44,841 nt of DNA, from assembly GCF_004801315.1 (NCBI RefSeq), contig NZ_SSNW01000047.1, positions 1 to 44,841 of the forward strand, read 5' to 3'. Under the pieces are notes generated by a model. The model ran no database searches. It was not told where the DNA came from and saw only the letters and a list, made by a program, of their open reading frames with translations. Numbering within the stretch: the stretch's first letter is position 1; each line of letters opens with the position of its first letter. Positions 1 to 7,370 of this stretch are shown piece by piece. The stretch comes from Deinococcus sp. Arct2-2. Lineage in GTDB: Bacteria > Deinococcota > Deinococci > Deinococcales > Deinococcaceae. Made by a program: the position numbers and the translations under genes.

Positions 1-55
1 TTCGGGTCGATCATGGCGGGTCAGCCTATCCCACTCCGGTTAAGGCAACACAACC
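1..55 (-). mobile_element. Left end of an IS6-family insertion sequence, running out of the window
   Basis: Positions 36-55 read CCGGTTAAGGCAACACAACC, the reverse complement of the terminal repeat seen at 10392-10411 and 11284-11303. The spacer to position 15 matches the leader of those copies. A transposase start codon lies at 14-12 on the minus strand and codes for M-I-D-P before leaving the window; the copy at 10433 begins M-I-E-P-K-P. The element is therefore in reverse orientation with most of it outside. Whether that copy is intact cannot be seen. Confidence 0.8.
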
Positions 56-84
56 CCCCTGACAGCTCAACCTTCGCCGGGCCA

Positions 85-735
85 TTACGCCACCTTCAAC
101 GGCTGAACCAACTTCTGCACATAAGCACGTGGGTTGTGCAGCTCGTCCTTCTGACGGTAGGCACACACCACCACCTCCAGCAGGGCCTTGGACGGTGTGC
201 GCTGAACCAGCGCCCGCGCTTGCCTCGCGGAAAAGCCCAACAACAGCAGACCGTCATACGCCCGCAGGAACTCCGGGACTTGTCGCCCGGCTTCGTCATA
301 GAACGACCGGTGGACACGCAGCACCAGCGGCTTATTCGTCTCGATCATCCCGATCAGCAGTTGTTCCTGGCCCCCAAAGAGCCAGCTCCATTCCACGCAC
401 TCCCCCTGCTCCAACTCCGTGAGCTGATCTGAGACAAACAGCCACAGCCCCGCCTTCTGCGGCTGAGGCCTTGGAGCAGCTCGTTGGGGGGCCGTAGAGG
501 GAGCAACGATCAACGCCTGCACATCACCCCAAGCTGGGTCGGCTTCATGGAGCGTGGGCGTTGACCAGGGAGACCAGGACAGATCCGCCATGACCCCAGT
601 CATCAACACGGCACGGCGCTGCTGATCCTCCACCCGACCACACAAGGCCAGTGGCGTCAGCAACTCCGCGACCGTCGGCACCCGTTCAGCTTGAGCATTC
701 CCCTGGACAAATACAAGTGGATCGACCCTCATCAC
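85..735 (-). CDS. Hypothetical protein, possibly replication-associated
   Basis: The product has 216 residues and I do not recognise its family. The N-terminal half is low in motifs and has an Ala/Pro/Gln-rich linker at about residues 78-92. The C-terminal part, from about residue 165, reads as helices (LLLLGFSARQARALV, then PSKALLEVVVCAYRQ) and ends in a NPRAYVQKLV stretch. Tails of the form helix-NPxAYL are common in phage and plasmid replication proteins, so a DNA-binding or replication role is a weak inference. It is soluble, with no signal peptide. The stop lies 30 bases from the IS6 terminal repeat, and the repeat-rich region on its other side fits a plasmid-maintenance context. Confidence 0.55.
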   Translation of the reverse strand: MMRVDPLVFVQGNAQAERVPTVAELLTPLALCGRVEDQQRRAVLMTGVMADLSWSPWSTPTLHEADPAWGDVQALIVAPSTAPQRAAPRPQPQKAGLWLFVSDQLTELEQGECVEWSWLFGGQEQLLIGMIETNKPLVLRVHRSFYDEAGRQVPEFLRAYDGLLLLGFSARQARALVQRTPSKALLEVVVCAYRQKDELHNPRAYVQKLVQPLKVA

Positions 736-924
736 TCAATCCCTCACACCAGGCGTCAGCAACTCACAACCATGCGCATTCCAGCTGCCCAACTCTCGGT
801 CTTCAACTCTTCCCACCTTGTCCTCAACAACCTCCCCCAGGTCACGCCCAACTCCAGGGTTTCAACAGGCTTCAGGGTACGCCTTTACCCCCTTTTGCTG
901 ACCCCTTCACTCCAGAGCAACAAG

Positions 925-954
925 GCGCAAGGCAGATTTTCGAGTGCCTTGCGC
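925..954. terminator. Hairpin between two minus-strand hypothetical genes
   Basis: GCGCAAGGCA (925-934) and TGCCTTGCGC (945-954) form a perfect 10-bp inverted repeat with a 10-base loop. It lies downstream of the minus-strand gene ending at 1084, where a terminator would be expected. There is no T run after it, so it is a candidate only. The rest of 736-1083 holds no gene I can support. Confidence 0.4.
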
Positions 955-1083
955 TCCAACATGCGCCAGGACGCATAGGAACACGCGCTGCAAGCGCACT
1001 CTTATCCTGCCCTCAGCCCTGGCTTGTTCCAGAGCGAGGGCCAGCGCAAACTGTGCACGACGAATCAGCAAAGGGGGATGACG

Positions 1084-1365
1084 TTACTCGGATAAGTCCA
1101 TGCTGATGACATCGGGAGGGATGTCCTCCAACAGTCCCTGGATCTCTGGTCGATCACACAACCGTTGGAGGTTCAACCCAGGGTGCTCTAACGCAAATGC
1201 CTCATCTCTGGCCTGACATTTCGCGTAGTACTGACGGCGCCTCTGAAGCACGCTGGCCCAACTCTCTGGCGTGCCGTCATAACCCACGTGAGAGCTCTCA
1301 GGTCTGCCTGATCCAAGGGCAAACAGCACGTCCACATTCGCTGGGGTGTAGTCGTCGTTCGGCAT
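1084..1365 (-). CDS. Small hypothetical protein
   Basis: The product has 93 residues from the ATG at 1365, chosen because GAGGAG lies 8 bases upstream; an in-frame ATG at 1383 has no such site. It is soluble and acidic, with a Tyr/Arg-rich middle (SVLQRRRQYYAKCQARDEAF) that looks like a charged helix and a C-terminal segment rich in Leu, Ile and Asp. I do not recognise the family. Amino-acid composition looks like a real protein and unlike the overlapping frames. It lies on the same strand as the gene at 85-735, about 350 bases upstream of it. Confidence 0.5.
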   Translation of the reverse strand: MPNDDYTPANVDVLFALGSGRPESSHVGYDGTPESWASVLQRRRQYYAKCQARDEAFALEHPGLNLQRLCDRPEIQGLLEDIPPDVISMDLSE

Positions 1366-1571
1366 GATCCATGCTCCTCGCATAACGCCTGTCGTATGGG
1401 TCGTTTCACGACACTCTCTAGGGCTTTCCCTGCGGCTGATGAAGTGGACTTCCTCGGGTGAACACTCAGGCTAAGCCTCAGCTTCTCCCACAGCTGCATG
1501 CCACGTTGAACAACGGCTCACACCGCGGCTCTTTCAGGCCTTCAGAGGACAAACTTCTGCACCTCCAACTG

Positions 1572-1602
1572 CCTTATTAAGTTGGTGCGCAACTTAATAA
1601 GG
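1572..1602. promoter_or_regulatory. AT-rich perfect inverted repeat, operator-like
   Basis: CCTTATTAAGTTG (1572-1584) and CAACTTAATAAGG (1590-1602) are perfect inverted repeats separated by GTGCG. Its AT-rich arms stand out from the GC-rich surroundings. It lies upstream of both the minus-strand gene at 1084-1365 and the repeat block at 1650-2120. A dimeric DNA-binding protein site (operator, or plasmid replication/partition site) is the natural reading; a transcript hairpin is also possible. Confidence 0.5.
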
Positions 1603-1792
1603 TTAGGTAGCGTCCAGGACAGCAAAAGGGCAACTGCTTAGTCTTACTATTATCCTGCCTTACGCCCACATAACCCCAAACGCCCCATGTTTTGCTGCGT
1701 TTGTTGGCAGGTTACTGAGGGTCCAAAACAGGTCGTTGACAGGCGCAAGTTGCAGGCTTGTCGCAGGCGAAGATCACGGTCAAAAAACAGTG

Positions 1793-1817
1793 GAATCTGG
1801 CTCTCGAGAGCGGATTC
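1793..1817. repeat. Palindrome with flanking inverted arms
   Basis: GCTCTCGAGAGC at 1800-1811 is a perfect 12-base palindrome. It is flanked by GAATC (1793-1797) and GATTC (1813-1817), which are also complementary. A further inverted pair, GATTCC and GGAATC, lies at 1843-1848 and 1855-1860 just before the second direct repeat. The concentration of dyads suggests protein-binding sites or extruded structures in a replication or partition region. Confidence 0.4.
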
Positions 1818-2015
1818 TGCTTCAGTGCCGTGCTGGAGAACAGATTCCCGTTTCGGAATCAGATTCTTATCCTGCCTTACGTTCCCTTCCACCTTCAACG
1901 GTCACTTGTTCCCCTCTTGTTGAAGGCGTTCGCGAGGGCGAAGAACGGCAGGAAGTTGCACCTTGTTCTGGCCATGTTGTGGAGCATTTACTAGGGTTAA
2001 AGCAGGGCCAAAAAC

Positions 2016-2048
2016 ACCTTGGCCAGGTAGCCGACACCTGGCCAAGGT
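2016..2048. repeat. Perfect 13-bp inverted repeat
   Basis: ACCTTGGCCAGGT (2016-2028) and ACCTGGCCAAGGT (2036-2048) are perfect inverted repeats with a 7-base spacer. It lies between the second and third copies of the TTATCCTGCCTTACG repeat. No gene ends immediately before it and there is no T run, which argues against a simple terminator. Confidence 0.5.
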
Positions 2049-2223
2049 TGGCGCCGCTCTCAGACGGCGAAATCTCGCACCGTGACCTTGTCCTTATCCT
2101 GCCTTACGTTCCCTTCCACCCCAAACGCCTTATCGGGACTACCCTCTTGTTCAAGCCGACGCTTGCCAGATCAACAGTTTGAATCCCCACGTCATGGCCC
2201 CAAAAGTCGGAAGAGCAGATCCC

Positions 2224-2265
2224 ACTTTCAGGGGGCTGGCGAGGGCACGGCAGCCCCCTGAAAGT
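2224..2265. repeat. Perfect 15-bp inverted repeat
   Basis: ACTTTCAGGGGGCTG (2224-2238) and CAGCCCCCTGAAAGT (2251-2265) are perfect inverted repeats around a 12-base loop. It is the last and longest of the dyads in 1.5-2.3 kb and lies about 200 bases upstream of the ParB-like gene. It could be an operator for that gene, a terminator, or the foldback end of a small mobile element; no transposase lies beside it. Confidence 0.45.
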
Positions 2266-2469
2266 CACCGGGGAAACATTGAACAGGAGTGCAGCCTTAG
2301 CTTGAGTCCGCTCGTGGATCATCTTGCGTAACGACCAATCCAGGGCAGAAAACCTGAAATCTGAAGCGGCTAAAAAGCCCACCGAGCGGCGGGCCTAAAA
2401 GCACTTCAATGGACACACCAACAGATGTGCGGACTGCCTGCTTTGCCAGAACACCTAGACTTATCAGCT

Positions 2470-2973
2470 ATGTCGTCCCAAGAAGCTCAACCACATTCAC
2501 GCGAATGGTACGCCCGATTAGCTGAAGAGCTTGGCGGGTACCGTCATCCCTGGCAGCGCTCACTCGATGGCCCAGACGTCTTCGCGCTGCTGGGCCGCGA
2601 GAGCTGGCTGTCGTTTGTCAAGAACAAGCTGAGAATTGCCGGGTGGCCGGAAGACTTGCAAGACGCCATGCGGAACGGGCTGCCTTATTCGCTCGCAGGC
2701 GTGATTGCCGGGGCACCCGTGGAGATTCGGGCACAGCTCTTAGAAGCGGCCATTGCTGGAGCGTCCCGGGAAGACCTGCGGGCACTCGCAGTGAAGTTAA
2801 TGCCCCCAGCACCCCGGCAACGCTTCGACGAAACACGGGTAGTCAGTGTGGCCCGGCAACTGGGAAGCGTGCGACTGCTGCGCGGACTGAACGACGCCGA
2901 GCAAAAGGCACTGGACACCTGGCTGAAGAAGATGCCGCCCCTATTAGCGGAACGGCTGAAAGAACTGGAGTAA
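2470..2973 (+). CDS. ParB-like helical DNA-binding protein lacking the N-terminal nucleotide-binding fold
   Basis: The product has 167 residues from the ATG at 2470; an in-frame ATG at 2425 would add 15. Neither has a good ribosome site. The middle (ESWLSFVKNKLRIAGWPEDL, then MRNGLPYSLAGVIAGAPVEI, then LLEAAIAGASREDLRALAVK) follows the pattern of the ParB/KorB helix-turn-helix region, in which a protein 'commits' to a site, reads GLPYSLAGVIA-type helices and ends in the 'AIAGASREDLRAL' helix. The usual N-terminal ParB/Srx CTPase domain with its GxxR motif is absent, and full ParB is about 280-300 residues. It may bind the repeats upstream. No ParA lies beside it. The C-terminal helices are charged and could dimerise. 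Confidence 0.55.
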   Translation: MSSQEAQPHSREWYARLAEELGGYRHPWQRSLDGPDVFALLGRESWLSFVKNKLRIAGWPEDLQDAMRNGLPYSLAGVIAGAPVEIRAQLLEAAIAGASREDLRALAVKLMPPAPRQRFDETRVVSVARQLGSVRLLRGLNDAEQKALDTWLKKMPPLLAERLKELE

Positions 2974-3251
2974 AGATCTCTCCCTTAGACATCTCGCTCA
3001 ACGAGGAGCAGGGGGTCAACATAAGGCGTGCCCAGTAATGATCACCTTAATTACGGACTGCGCTTAACTTGAACGAAGTGAGAAGCAAAGACGATGGAGT
3101 GCGGGAGACCAACCAACATCCGGCGTTGTTGTGAACGTCAGGGGATCATACGCAACCCGTAGAAGGGACTCAGTCATAGAGGATCAGCCTCCCCCTGTGG
3201 CGCTCAGTCAACACAACCATTCGAACACACCGCAGGCATTATGCTGCGGCC

Positions 3252-5150
3252 ATGTTCGAGCCTTTCCAAGGCGCGCCGGGCCAGAGTGAACAGGCTGTGC
3301 CTGCTGGTTCGGCTTCGTCCCTCTCTACCACTCACTTGCAGGGCTGGTGGCACCTGACCCAGGCCCTCAGCACCGCCCAAACGCCCCAACACGTCACCGA
3401 CGCAGTGGTGCAAGAGGGGATTGGCGCCATGGGCGCGCAAGCGGGTTCCGTGATGCTGCTGGGCCAGGACGGAACAGCCCTAAACATCGCGGCGTTTTCG
3501 GGCTACACCCTAGCGCAGGTGGAACCTTGGCGTGTGTTGTCTCTTGACCGAACGACGCCAGCCACCCAGGCCATCAAGCAGAGTCAGGCCCTGTTCATCG
3601 AAACCAAACAGCAGGCCCTGCTGGACTATCCGCTGCTCCAGGACGCGCTCCAACAGTTTTCAGGCAGCATCGTGGTTCTTCCGCTCGTGGTTCAAGATCA
3701 ACGGCTGGGCGTCTTAAGCCTCAGCTTTGATGCGCAGCGGTTGTTTTCGGAAGTCGACCGGTTGTATCTGCTGTCGCTGGCCAGCCAGTGCGCCCAGGCG
3801 CTCCAGCGCACCACCGCGCTGCAAGAGGCCCACATCCTCAATGACCGCCTCGCTTTTCTGGCCGAAGCCAGTGAAATCCTGAGCGGTTCGCTGGATATGA
3901 CGGTGACGTTGAACACCATCGCCCAGTTGGCCGTGCCGCGCTTGGCCGATTGGTGTGTGATCAGTCTGCCGACCCCGGATGGTCTGCTGGTGCCCGTGAC
4001 GGTGGTGCATCAGGACCCGGCGATGGTGGACTTGCTGCGCCAGTTTATCGCCCGAAATCCAGTCGAGATCACCGCCGAAAATGGCTCTGGCCGGGTGTTT
4101 TTGACCAACGTACCGGAGCTGGTTCCCGTGGTCACCGACGAAATGTATGACGTCATTCCTCAACCTGAAGACTGGAAAGCCGAGGTTCGGCGCTTGCAAC
4201 TGCGTTCCGTCATCACGGTGCCGATGCGGTCACGCGGGCGGGTGGTTGGTGTGTTGGGCATGGCCCGCACCAGCCTCGACCGGGTGTATGGCCCCGCTGA
4301 TCTGACGTTTGCCCTTGAGGTGGCCGCGCGGTCGGGTGCCGCCGTCGAGAACGCCAGTCTGTATGGTCAGGCCCAGCAGGAAGTGTTGATGAGGACGCAG
4401 GCGCAACAGGAACTTGACGCCGCGCTGCTGCTGCTGGAGGAACGGGTGAAGGAACGCACCCACGAACTGGAACAGGTGAACGGAGAACTCGAAGCCTTTG
4501 CCTACTCCGCTTCGCACGACCTGCGAACACCGATTCGGCACATCACGAGCTTTGCCCAGTTGCTCAACCGGCACTTGCAGGTCAGCGATCCGCGGGCCTC
4601 CCGACTGCTCGACCAAATTCAGCAGGCGGCCACACGGCTTACGGCTACGGTGGACGGGATTCTCAGTTTGTCTAAATCCAGCCGGTTGCCCCTCCAAGTC
4701 GAGGCGGTGGATCTCAATGCGGTGGTCAGAGACGTGGTGCGGGGATTGGCCGCTTTTCACCCAGACCGGGTTATCGACTGGCAACTTGCCCCCTTGCCCG
4801 TCGTGCAGGGCGACGCGGCGCTGCTGCAATTGGCCCTGCAAAACCTGCTGGACAATGCCGTGAAGTACACCCAGTTTCAACCGGAAGCCCTGATTCAGGT
4901 GGCGGCTCAGGAAGAGGACGGCGAATACCTCGTCACGGTTCGGGACAATGGAGTGGGATTCGAGGCCGAGTACGCCCACAAGCTCTTTGAAGCCTTTCAG
5001 CGGCTGCATCATCCCGCCGAATTCGAGGGCACCGGTATCGGACTGGCGAATGTCCGCCGGATTGTGGGGCGGCACGGCGGGCGGGTGTGGGCCGAGAGTG
5101 AGCCGGGGCAGGGGGCCTGCTTTTCGCTCAGTCTGCCCAAAAGGGCTTAG
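3252..5150 (+). CDS. Soluble double-GAF sensor histidine kinase
   Basis: The product has 632 residues and no membrane segment. Two GAF domains (about residues 43-186 and 215-372) bind small ligands or sense redox or light in this family. A coiled coil (375-420) leads into the dimerisation domain with the phospho-acceptor H422 in the ASHDLRTP motif. The ATPase domain is complete: N box around N535 (LLDNAVKYTQ), G1 box at D565 (DNGVGF), F box (LFEAFQRLH) and G2 box at 593-598 (GTGIGL). The HisKA/ATPase arrangement resembles bacteriophytochrome-type kinases, but there is no PAS/PHY pair and no conserved chromophore Cys that I can identify. No response regulator lies beside it, so its partner is elsewhere. 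It is flanked by plasmid-like DNA on both sides. Confidence 0.92.
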   Translation: MFEPFQGAPGQSEQAVPAGSASSLSTTHLQGWWHLTQALSTAQTPQHVTDAVVQEGIGAMGAQAGSVMLLGQDGTALNIAAFSGYTLAQVEPWRVLSLDRTTPATQAIKQSQALFIETKQQALLDYPLLQDALQQFSGSIVVLPLVVQDQRLGVLSLSFDAQRLFSEVDRLYLLSLASQCAQALQRTTALQEAHILNDRLAFLAEASEILSGSLDMTVTLNTIAQLAVPRLADWCVISLPTPDGLLVPVTVVHQDPAMVDLLRQFIARNPVEITAENGSGRVFLTNVPELVPVVTDEMYDVIPQPEDWKAEVRRLQLRSVITVPMRSRGRVVGVLGMARTSLDRVYGPADLTFALEVAARSGAAVENASLYGQAQQEVLMRTQAQQELDAALLLLEERVKERTHELEQVNGELEAFAYSASHDLRTPIRHITSFAQLLNRHLQVSDPRASRLLDQIQQAATRLTATVDGILSLSKSSRLPLQVEAVDLNAVVRDVVRGLAAFHPDRVIDWQLAPLPVVQGDAALLQLALQNLLDNAVKYTQFQPEALIQVAAQEEDGEYLVTVRDNGVGFEAEYAHKLFEAFQRLHHPAEFEGTGIGLANVRRIVGRHGGRVWAESEPGQGACFSLSLPKRA

Positions 5151-5236
5151 GCAGGGCCAAAGAGCCCCTGTTGTTGCAAGGATCTGGAAGAAATCTCAGC
5201 TCAAACTTGCTGTGGCAAAACACTGTGAAGGCTGTG

Positions 5237-5431
5237 ATGATCCACCTGGACGGGCGCAAAGAGCTGCTGAACCTGCTGGAGGGAAATATACGCCTGAGTG
5301 CTTTGCAAGGCGCGGTAGGCGGCTGGATCGCGTATTTCCCAGAAGCGTTCCACGAATTGAACCATTGGGAAGTGGTGCACCTAAACGACTGGTACGGCCA
5401 GCCTGTCAACCATGAGAGGCGGGGCGCATGA
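5237..5431 (+). CDS. Small phage/plasmid-type protein, DUF3846-like
   Basis: The product has 64 residues. I chose the ATG at 5237 because GAAGG lies just upstream; an in-frame ATG at 5171 would add 22 residues of poor composition. The segment LSALQGAVGGWIAYFPEAF matches the LQxxVGGxIE pattern of DUF3846 proteins, which are common in phages and plasmids and have no established function. The stop overlaps the next start (ATGA at 5428). First gene of a cassette of four tiny overlapping reading frames ending at the terminator at 6005. Confidence 0.65.
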   Translation: MIHLDGRKELLNLLEGNIRLSALQGAVGGWIAYFPEAFHELNHWEVVHLNDWYGQPVNHERRGA

Positions 5432-5622
5432 TCGGCCTGCCCTCCACCTGCGCCCCACTGCAAGGGCCAGTGGTGTTGATTCCGTTGCGCGAGGGTCAGG
5501 ACAACCGCGCTGAGCGTGAGCACTAGCGCCGGTACTTCGGCATGCTGGACGCGGTGGATGCTGGCTTTTGCACGGCAGCAGAGGCAGGCATCGGTGCCTT
5601 GATCCGGGTGGACGCGGCGTGA
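5428..5622 (+). pseudogene. Small reading frame split by an in-frame UAG
   Basis: From the ATG at 5428, which overlaps the preceding stop, 32 codons run to a TAG at 5524-5526. The same frame then stays open for 31 more codons (RRYFGMLDAVDAGFC and onward) to the TGA at 5620-5622, which overlaps the next gene's GTG start. Both ends of the 64-codon frame overlap the neighbouring genes, so the original gene probably spanned the whole length and the TAG is a nonsense mutation. Alternatively the first 32 codons are the whole gene. I do not recognise the product. Confidence 0.45.
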
Positions 5623-5816
5623 GTGAGCCGGATCTGGAGCTGGAGGGTCACCTGCAGGCGGTGGCCCGCGGGCTCGGCCAGCTCCTCCGGGCGCTGGGTC
5701 TGGAGTTCGACGAACGGCAGGAGGTGCGGGAGGCGGCAGTCGCCAGCACGCACGCGCTGACCCAGTTGAAGTTGCGCTTGCTCCAGCGTGACCTGAAACG
5801 GCAGGGCCAGCTGTGA
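5619..5816 (+). CDS. Small helical hypothetical protein
   Basis: The product has 65 residues from a GTG at 5619 that overlaps the preceding stop (GTGA). It is almost entirely charged amphipathic helix (LEGHLQAVARGLGQLLRALG, then THALTQLKLRLLQRDLKRQG), suggesting a coiled coil or a small oligomer. There are no cysteines or membrane segments. The family is unknown. Its stop overlaps the GTG of the zinc-ribbon gene, so the two are probably translated together. Confidence 0.5.
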   Translation: MSEPDLELEGHLQAVARGLGQLLRALGLEFDERQEVREAAVASTHALTQLKLRLLQRDLKRQGQL

Positions 5817-5989
5817 TCGAGGTGGATTTCCCGGACGAGTTCCGCGAGCCTGACTTGGAGCCGTCCGGCCCTGACTGCCCAGCGTGTGGGAGCAGCTACT
5901 ACTACCAAGTGCACCACGACATCACTGGGGAGTTTTTAGGTTACAAATGTGGGAGTTGCGGGCATGAGGTGGACTCAGGGGCATCTTGA
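5813..5989 (+). CDS. 58-residue zinc-ribbon protein
   Basis: Starts at a GTG overlapping the preceding stop (GTGA at 5813-5816). Two CxxC knuckles, CPAC and CGSC, are separated by about 22 residues (GSSYYYQVHHDITGEFLGYK), the layout of a compact zinc ribbon. Short ribbons of this kind occur in phage and plasmid genes and can bind DNA, RNA or a polymerase subunit; its target is unknown. Last gene of the small-gene cassette, 15 bases before the terminator at 6005. Confidence 0.6.
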   Translation: MIEVDFPDEFREPDLEPSGPDCPACGSSYYYQVHHDITGEFLGYKCGSCGHEVDSGAS

Positions 5990-6004
5990 CTCGTGTCAAG
6001 AAAG

Positions 6005-6040
6005 AGGCGCGGCGACCCGATACAGGTCGCCGCGCCTTTT
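6005..6040. terminator. Strong two-way rho-independent terminator
   Basis: AGGCGCGGCGACC (6005-6017) and GGTCGCCGCGCCT (6025-6037) form a perfect 13-bp stem with loop CGATACA. It is followed by a T run on the plus strand (TTTT from 6037) and, on the minus strand, by CTTT. It ends both the plus-strand small-gene cassette and the minus-strand membrane-protein gene that stops at 6049. Confidence 0.85.
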
Positions 6041-6048
6041 GAATGGGC

Positions 6049-6381
6049 TCAGGAGTATCGGGAGCGTCTGCGGCCTCGGCGGGGCTTCCCGGTCTTGCCA
6101 AGCAGGCCCGCACCCCACAGAACCACGACGCCCAGCGTAATCAAGCCCTGTGCCAGGTTGACGCCTTTCAGAATAAAGACGCCCAGGGCCGCGCCGACCA
6201 GAAAGATGGCCACCGTACGCCAGACCCAGGACACGCCACCGGGAACCTCGCGTTGCTTCTGGGCGAGCAAGAGACACAGACCCGCACCTGAAATAAGCAG
6301 CAATGTAACAAGGAGCCACCCAGCGGAATAGAGAAAGGGGCCATAAGTTTTAAGTGCGCTGTCAAAAAATAGATTTTCCAT
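6049..6381 (-). CDS. Small membrane protein of unknown function
   Basis: The product has 110 residues with three likely membrane helices: about residues 17-38 (FLYSAGWLLVTLLLISGAGLC), 53-72 (TVAIFLVGAALGVFILKGV) and 74-92 (LAQGLITLGVVVLWGAGLLG). The C-terminal tail is very basic (KTGKPRRGRRRSRYS), so that end should face the cytoplasm. The size and layout recall small pilin-like or channel proteins of conjugative elements, but I see no diagnostic motif. It lies alone, convergent with the small-gene cassette and sharing its terminator. Confidence 0.6.
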   Translation of the reverse strand: MENLFFDSALKTYGPFLYSAGWLLVTLLLISGAGLCLLLAQKQREVPGGVSWVWRTVAIFLVGAALGVFILKGVNLAQGLITLGVVVLWGAGLLGKTGKPRRGRRRSRYS

Positions 6382-6494
6382 GGATTCAGTCTAGTTGAGC
6401 GAGACTAAAAGTCAACGCCATTTTGGCGGTAAAGGACACGCTCCATTGGAAGCGCTGAGTCGGACAGATCAACACAGCGAAGAGGTGTTGCTGG

Positions 6495-6749
6495 TCAATC
6501 GTCGGTCTCTTCAGGCAACCCCCACCGGAAGGGCGGACGCATGGGCCATGCAGCCACCTGATGGCCGATCATAAAGAGGGGAGAGTATTGCGGGACATGA
6601 ACCCCGATGTAGGGGGCCAGTTGCATGGGCCAGCTCGACCAAGACGCCGCGCCACAGGTACAGCGGGTTCCAACAGGCCGCACGAATTCACAGTGCAAGC
6701 ACCAGAGGGCCGCTCCAGGCTGGGCGCGGATGGCGAATGTCCACTTCAT
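6495..6749 (-). CDS. Small hypothetical protein with paired cysteine motifs
   Basis: The product has 84 residues. An N-terminal CLHC followed 12 residues later by CTCG (residues about 17-33) could form a zinc knuckle. The rest is Trp/Pro-rich and unrecognised. Its ATG overlaps the stop of the upstream gene (ATGA at 6746-6749), supporting translation as a pair. Such small paired genes fit the plasmid-like surroundings. Gene prediction rests on the overlap and the cysteine pattern only. Confidence 0.45.
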   Translation of the reverse strand: MKWTFAIRAQPGAALWCLHCEFVRPVGTRCTCGAASWSSWPMQLAPYIGVHVPQYSPLFMIGHQVAAWPMRPPFRWGLPEETDD

Positions 6750-7003
6750 TGCGGGCAGGGCTCCACAAATTCCACGTCCAGCCAGTATTCGGCCTCGTCT
6801 TCCTCAATGTCACCGCCCTCAGTCATCAATTCCTGCCACGCCGCCCAGGCTTCAGCCTGCACGTCGGGATGGCAGCCGAGGAAGTCGGCCAGCTCGCCGC
6901 GCAGCTCCAGATCAGGCCCTTCGCGACTAAGCCCTCGGTCTTGACGGTGGGCAGCGTCCAACAGGTCAGCGAGTTCGACAGGGGTCAGATCACGCGGGTG
7001 CAT
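6746..7003 (-). CDS. Small acidic hypothetical protein
   Basis: The product has 85 residues from the ATG at 7003 (MHPRDLTPVELADLLDAAHR); an in-frame ATG at 7060 would add 19 residues. It is helical and acidic, with a Glu/Asp-rich C-terminal part (EGGDIEEDEAEYWLDVEF). It is soluble and the family is unknown. It overlaps the next gene by four bases. Confidence 0.5.
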   Translation of the reverse strand: MHPRDLTPVELADLLDAAHRQDRGLSREGPDLELRGELADFLGCHPDVQAEAWAAWQELMTEGGDIEEDEAEYWLDVEFVEPCPQ

Positions 7004-7370
7004 AGGCTGAGAGTAAAACAAGAGCCTGACTGAAGCGGGGTGTTTCTGGACTGGATTCAACTGCGCACTCGCGTTTCAGGATCAGCACAGGTTTTGATCC
7101 GCCGATCGTGGGGCCAGTTCAAGCGGCCTCACCTCTCTGGTGTCGGCTGGCCTGAGTCACCCCGCACCGTGCGGAACAATCCCGGCCAGCTCTCGCCGTG
7201 CTGAATGTCGCCTCCGCATTCCTCTGGACGCTCTTGGCTGCATTCACATCCCGCGAGCTGGACAGTTCAGTACCATCGGTGACAGTTCCCTCAACGCATG
7301 GTCTTTCCGGTCGGCCTAAAGCCAGAGATGTTCCCGTCCTACCCAGGCCCGGCCCCACTCCAGAGGTTCC
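7004..7370. other. Gene-free spacer
   Basis: I see no supportable gene, repeat or terminator here. The stretch carries whatever promoters serve the minus-strand small genes and the plus-strand GGDEF/EAL gene, but I cannot point to convincing -35/-10 boxes. Confidence 0.4.

Larger units (their letters stand above)
1650..2120. repeat. Direct repeats of TTATCCTGCCTTACG, candidate iterons or centromere
   Basis: TTATCCTGCCTTACG occurs at 1650-1664, 1867-1881 and 2094-2108, about 217 and 227 bases apart. The last two copies are identical over 27 bases (1867-1893 and 2094-2120), and both are followed 18-21 bases later by CCCTCTTGTT (1912-1921, 2142-2151). A partial copy, TTATCCTGCC, occurs near 1003. 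The block contains no convincing gene. Spaced identical repeats next to a ParB-like gene suggest protein-binding sites for plasmid partition or replication; this is an inference. Confidence 0.55.
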
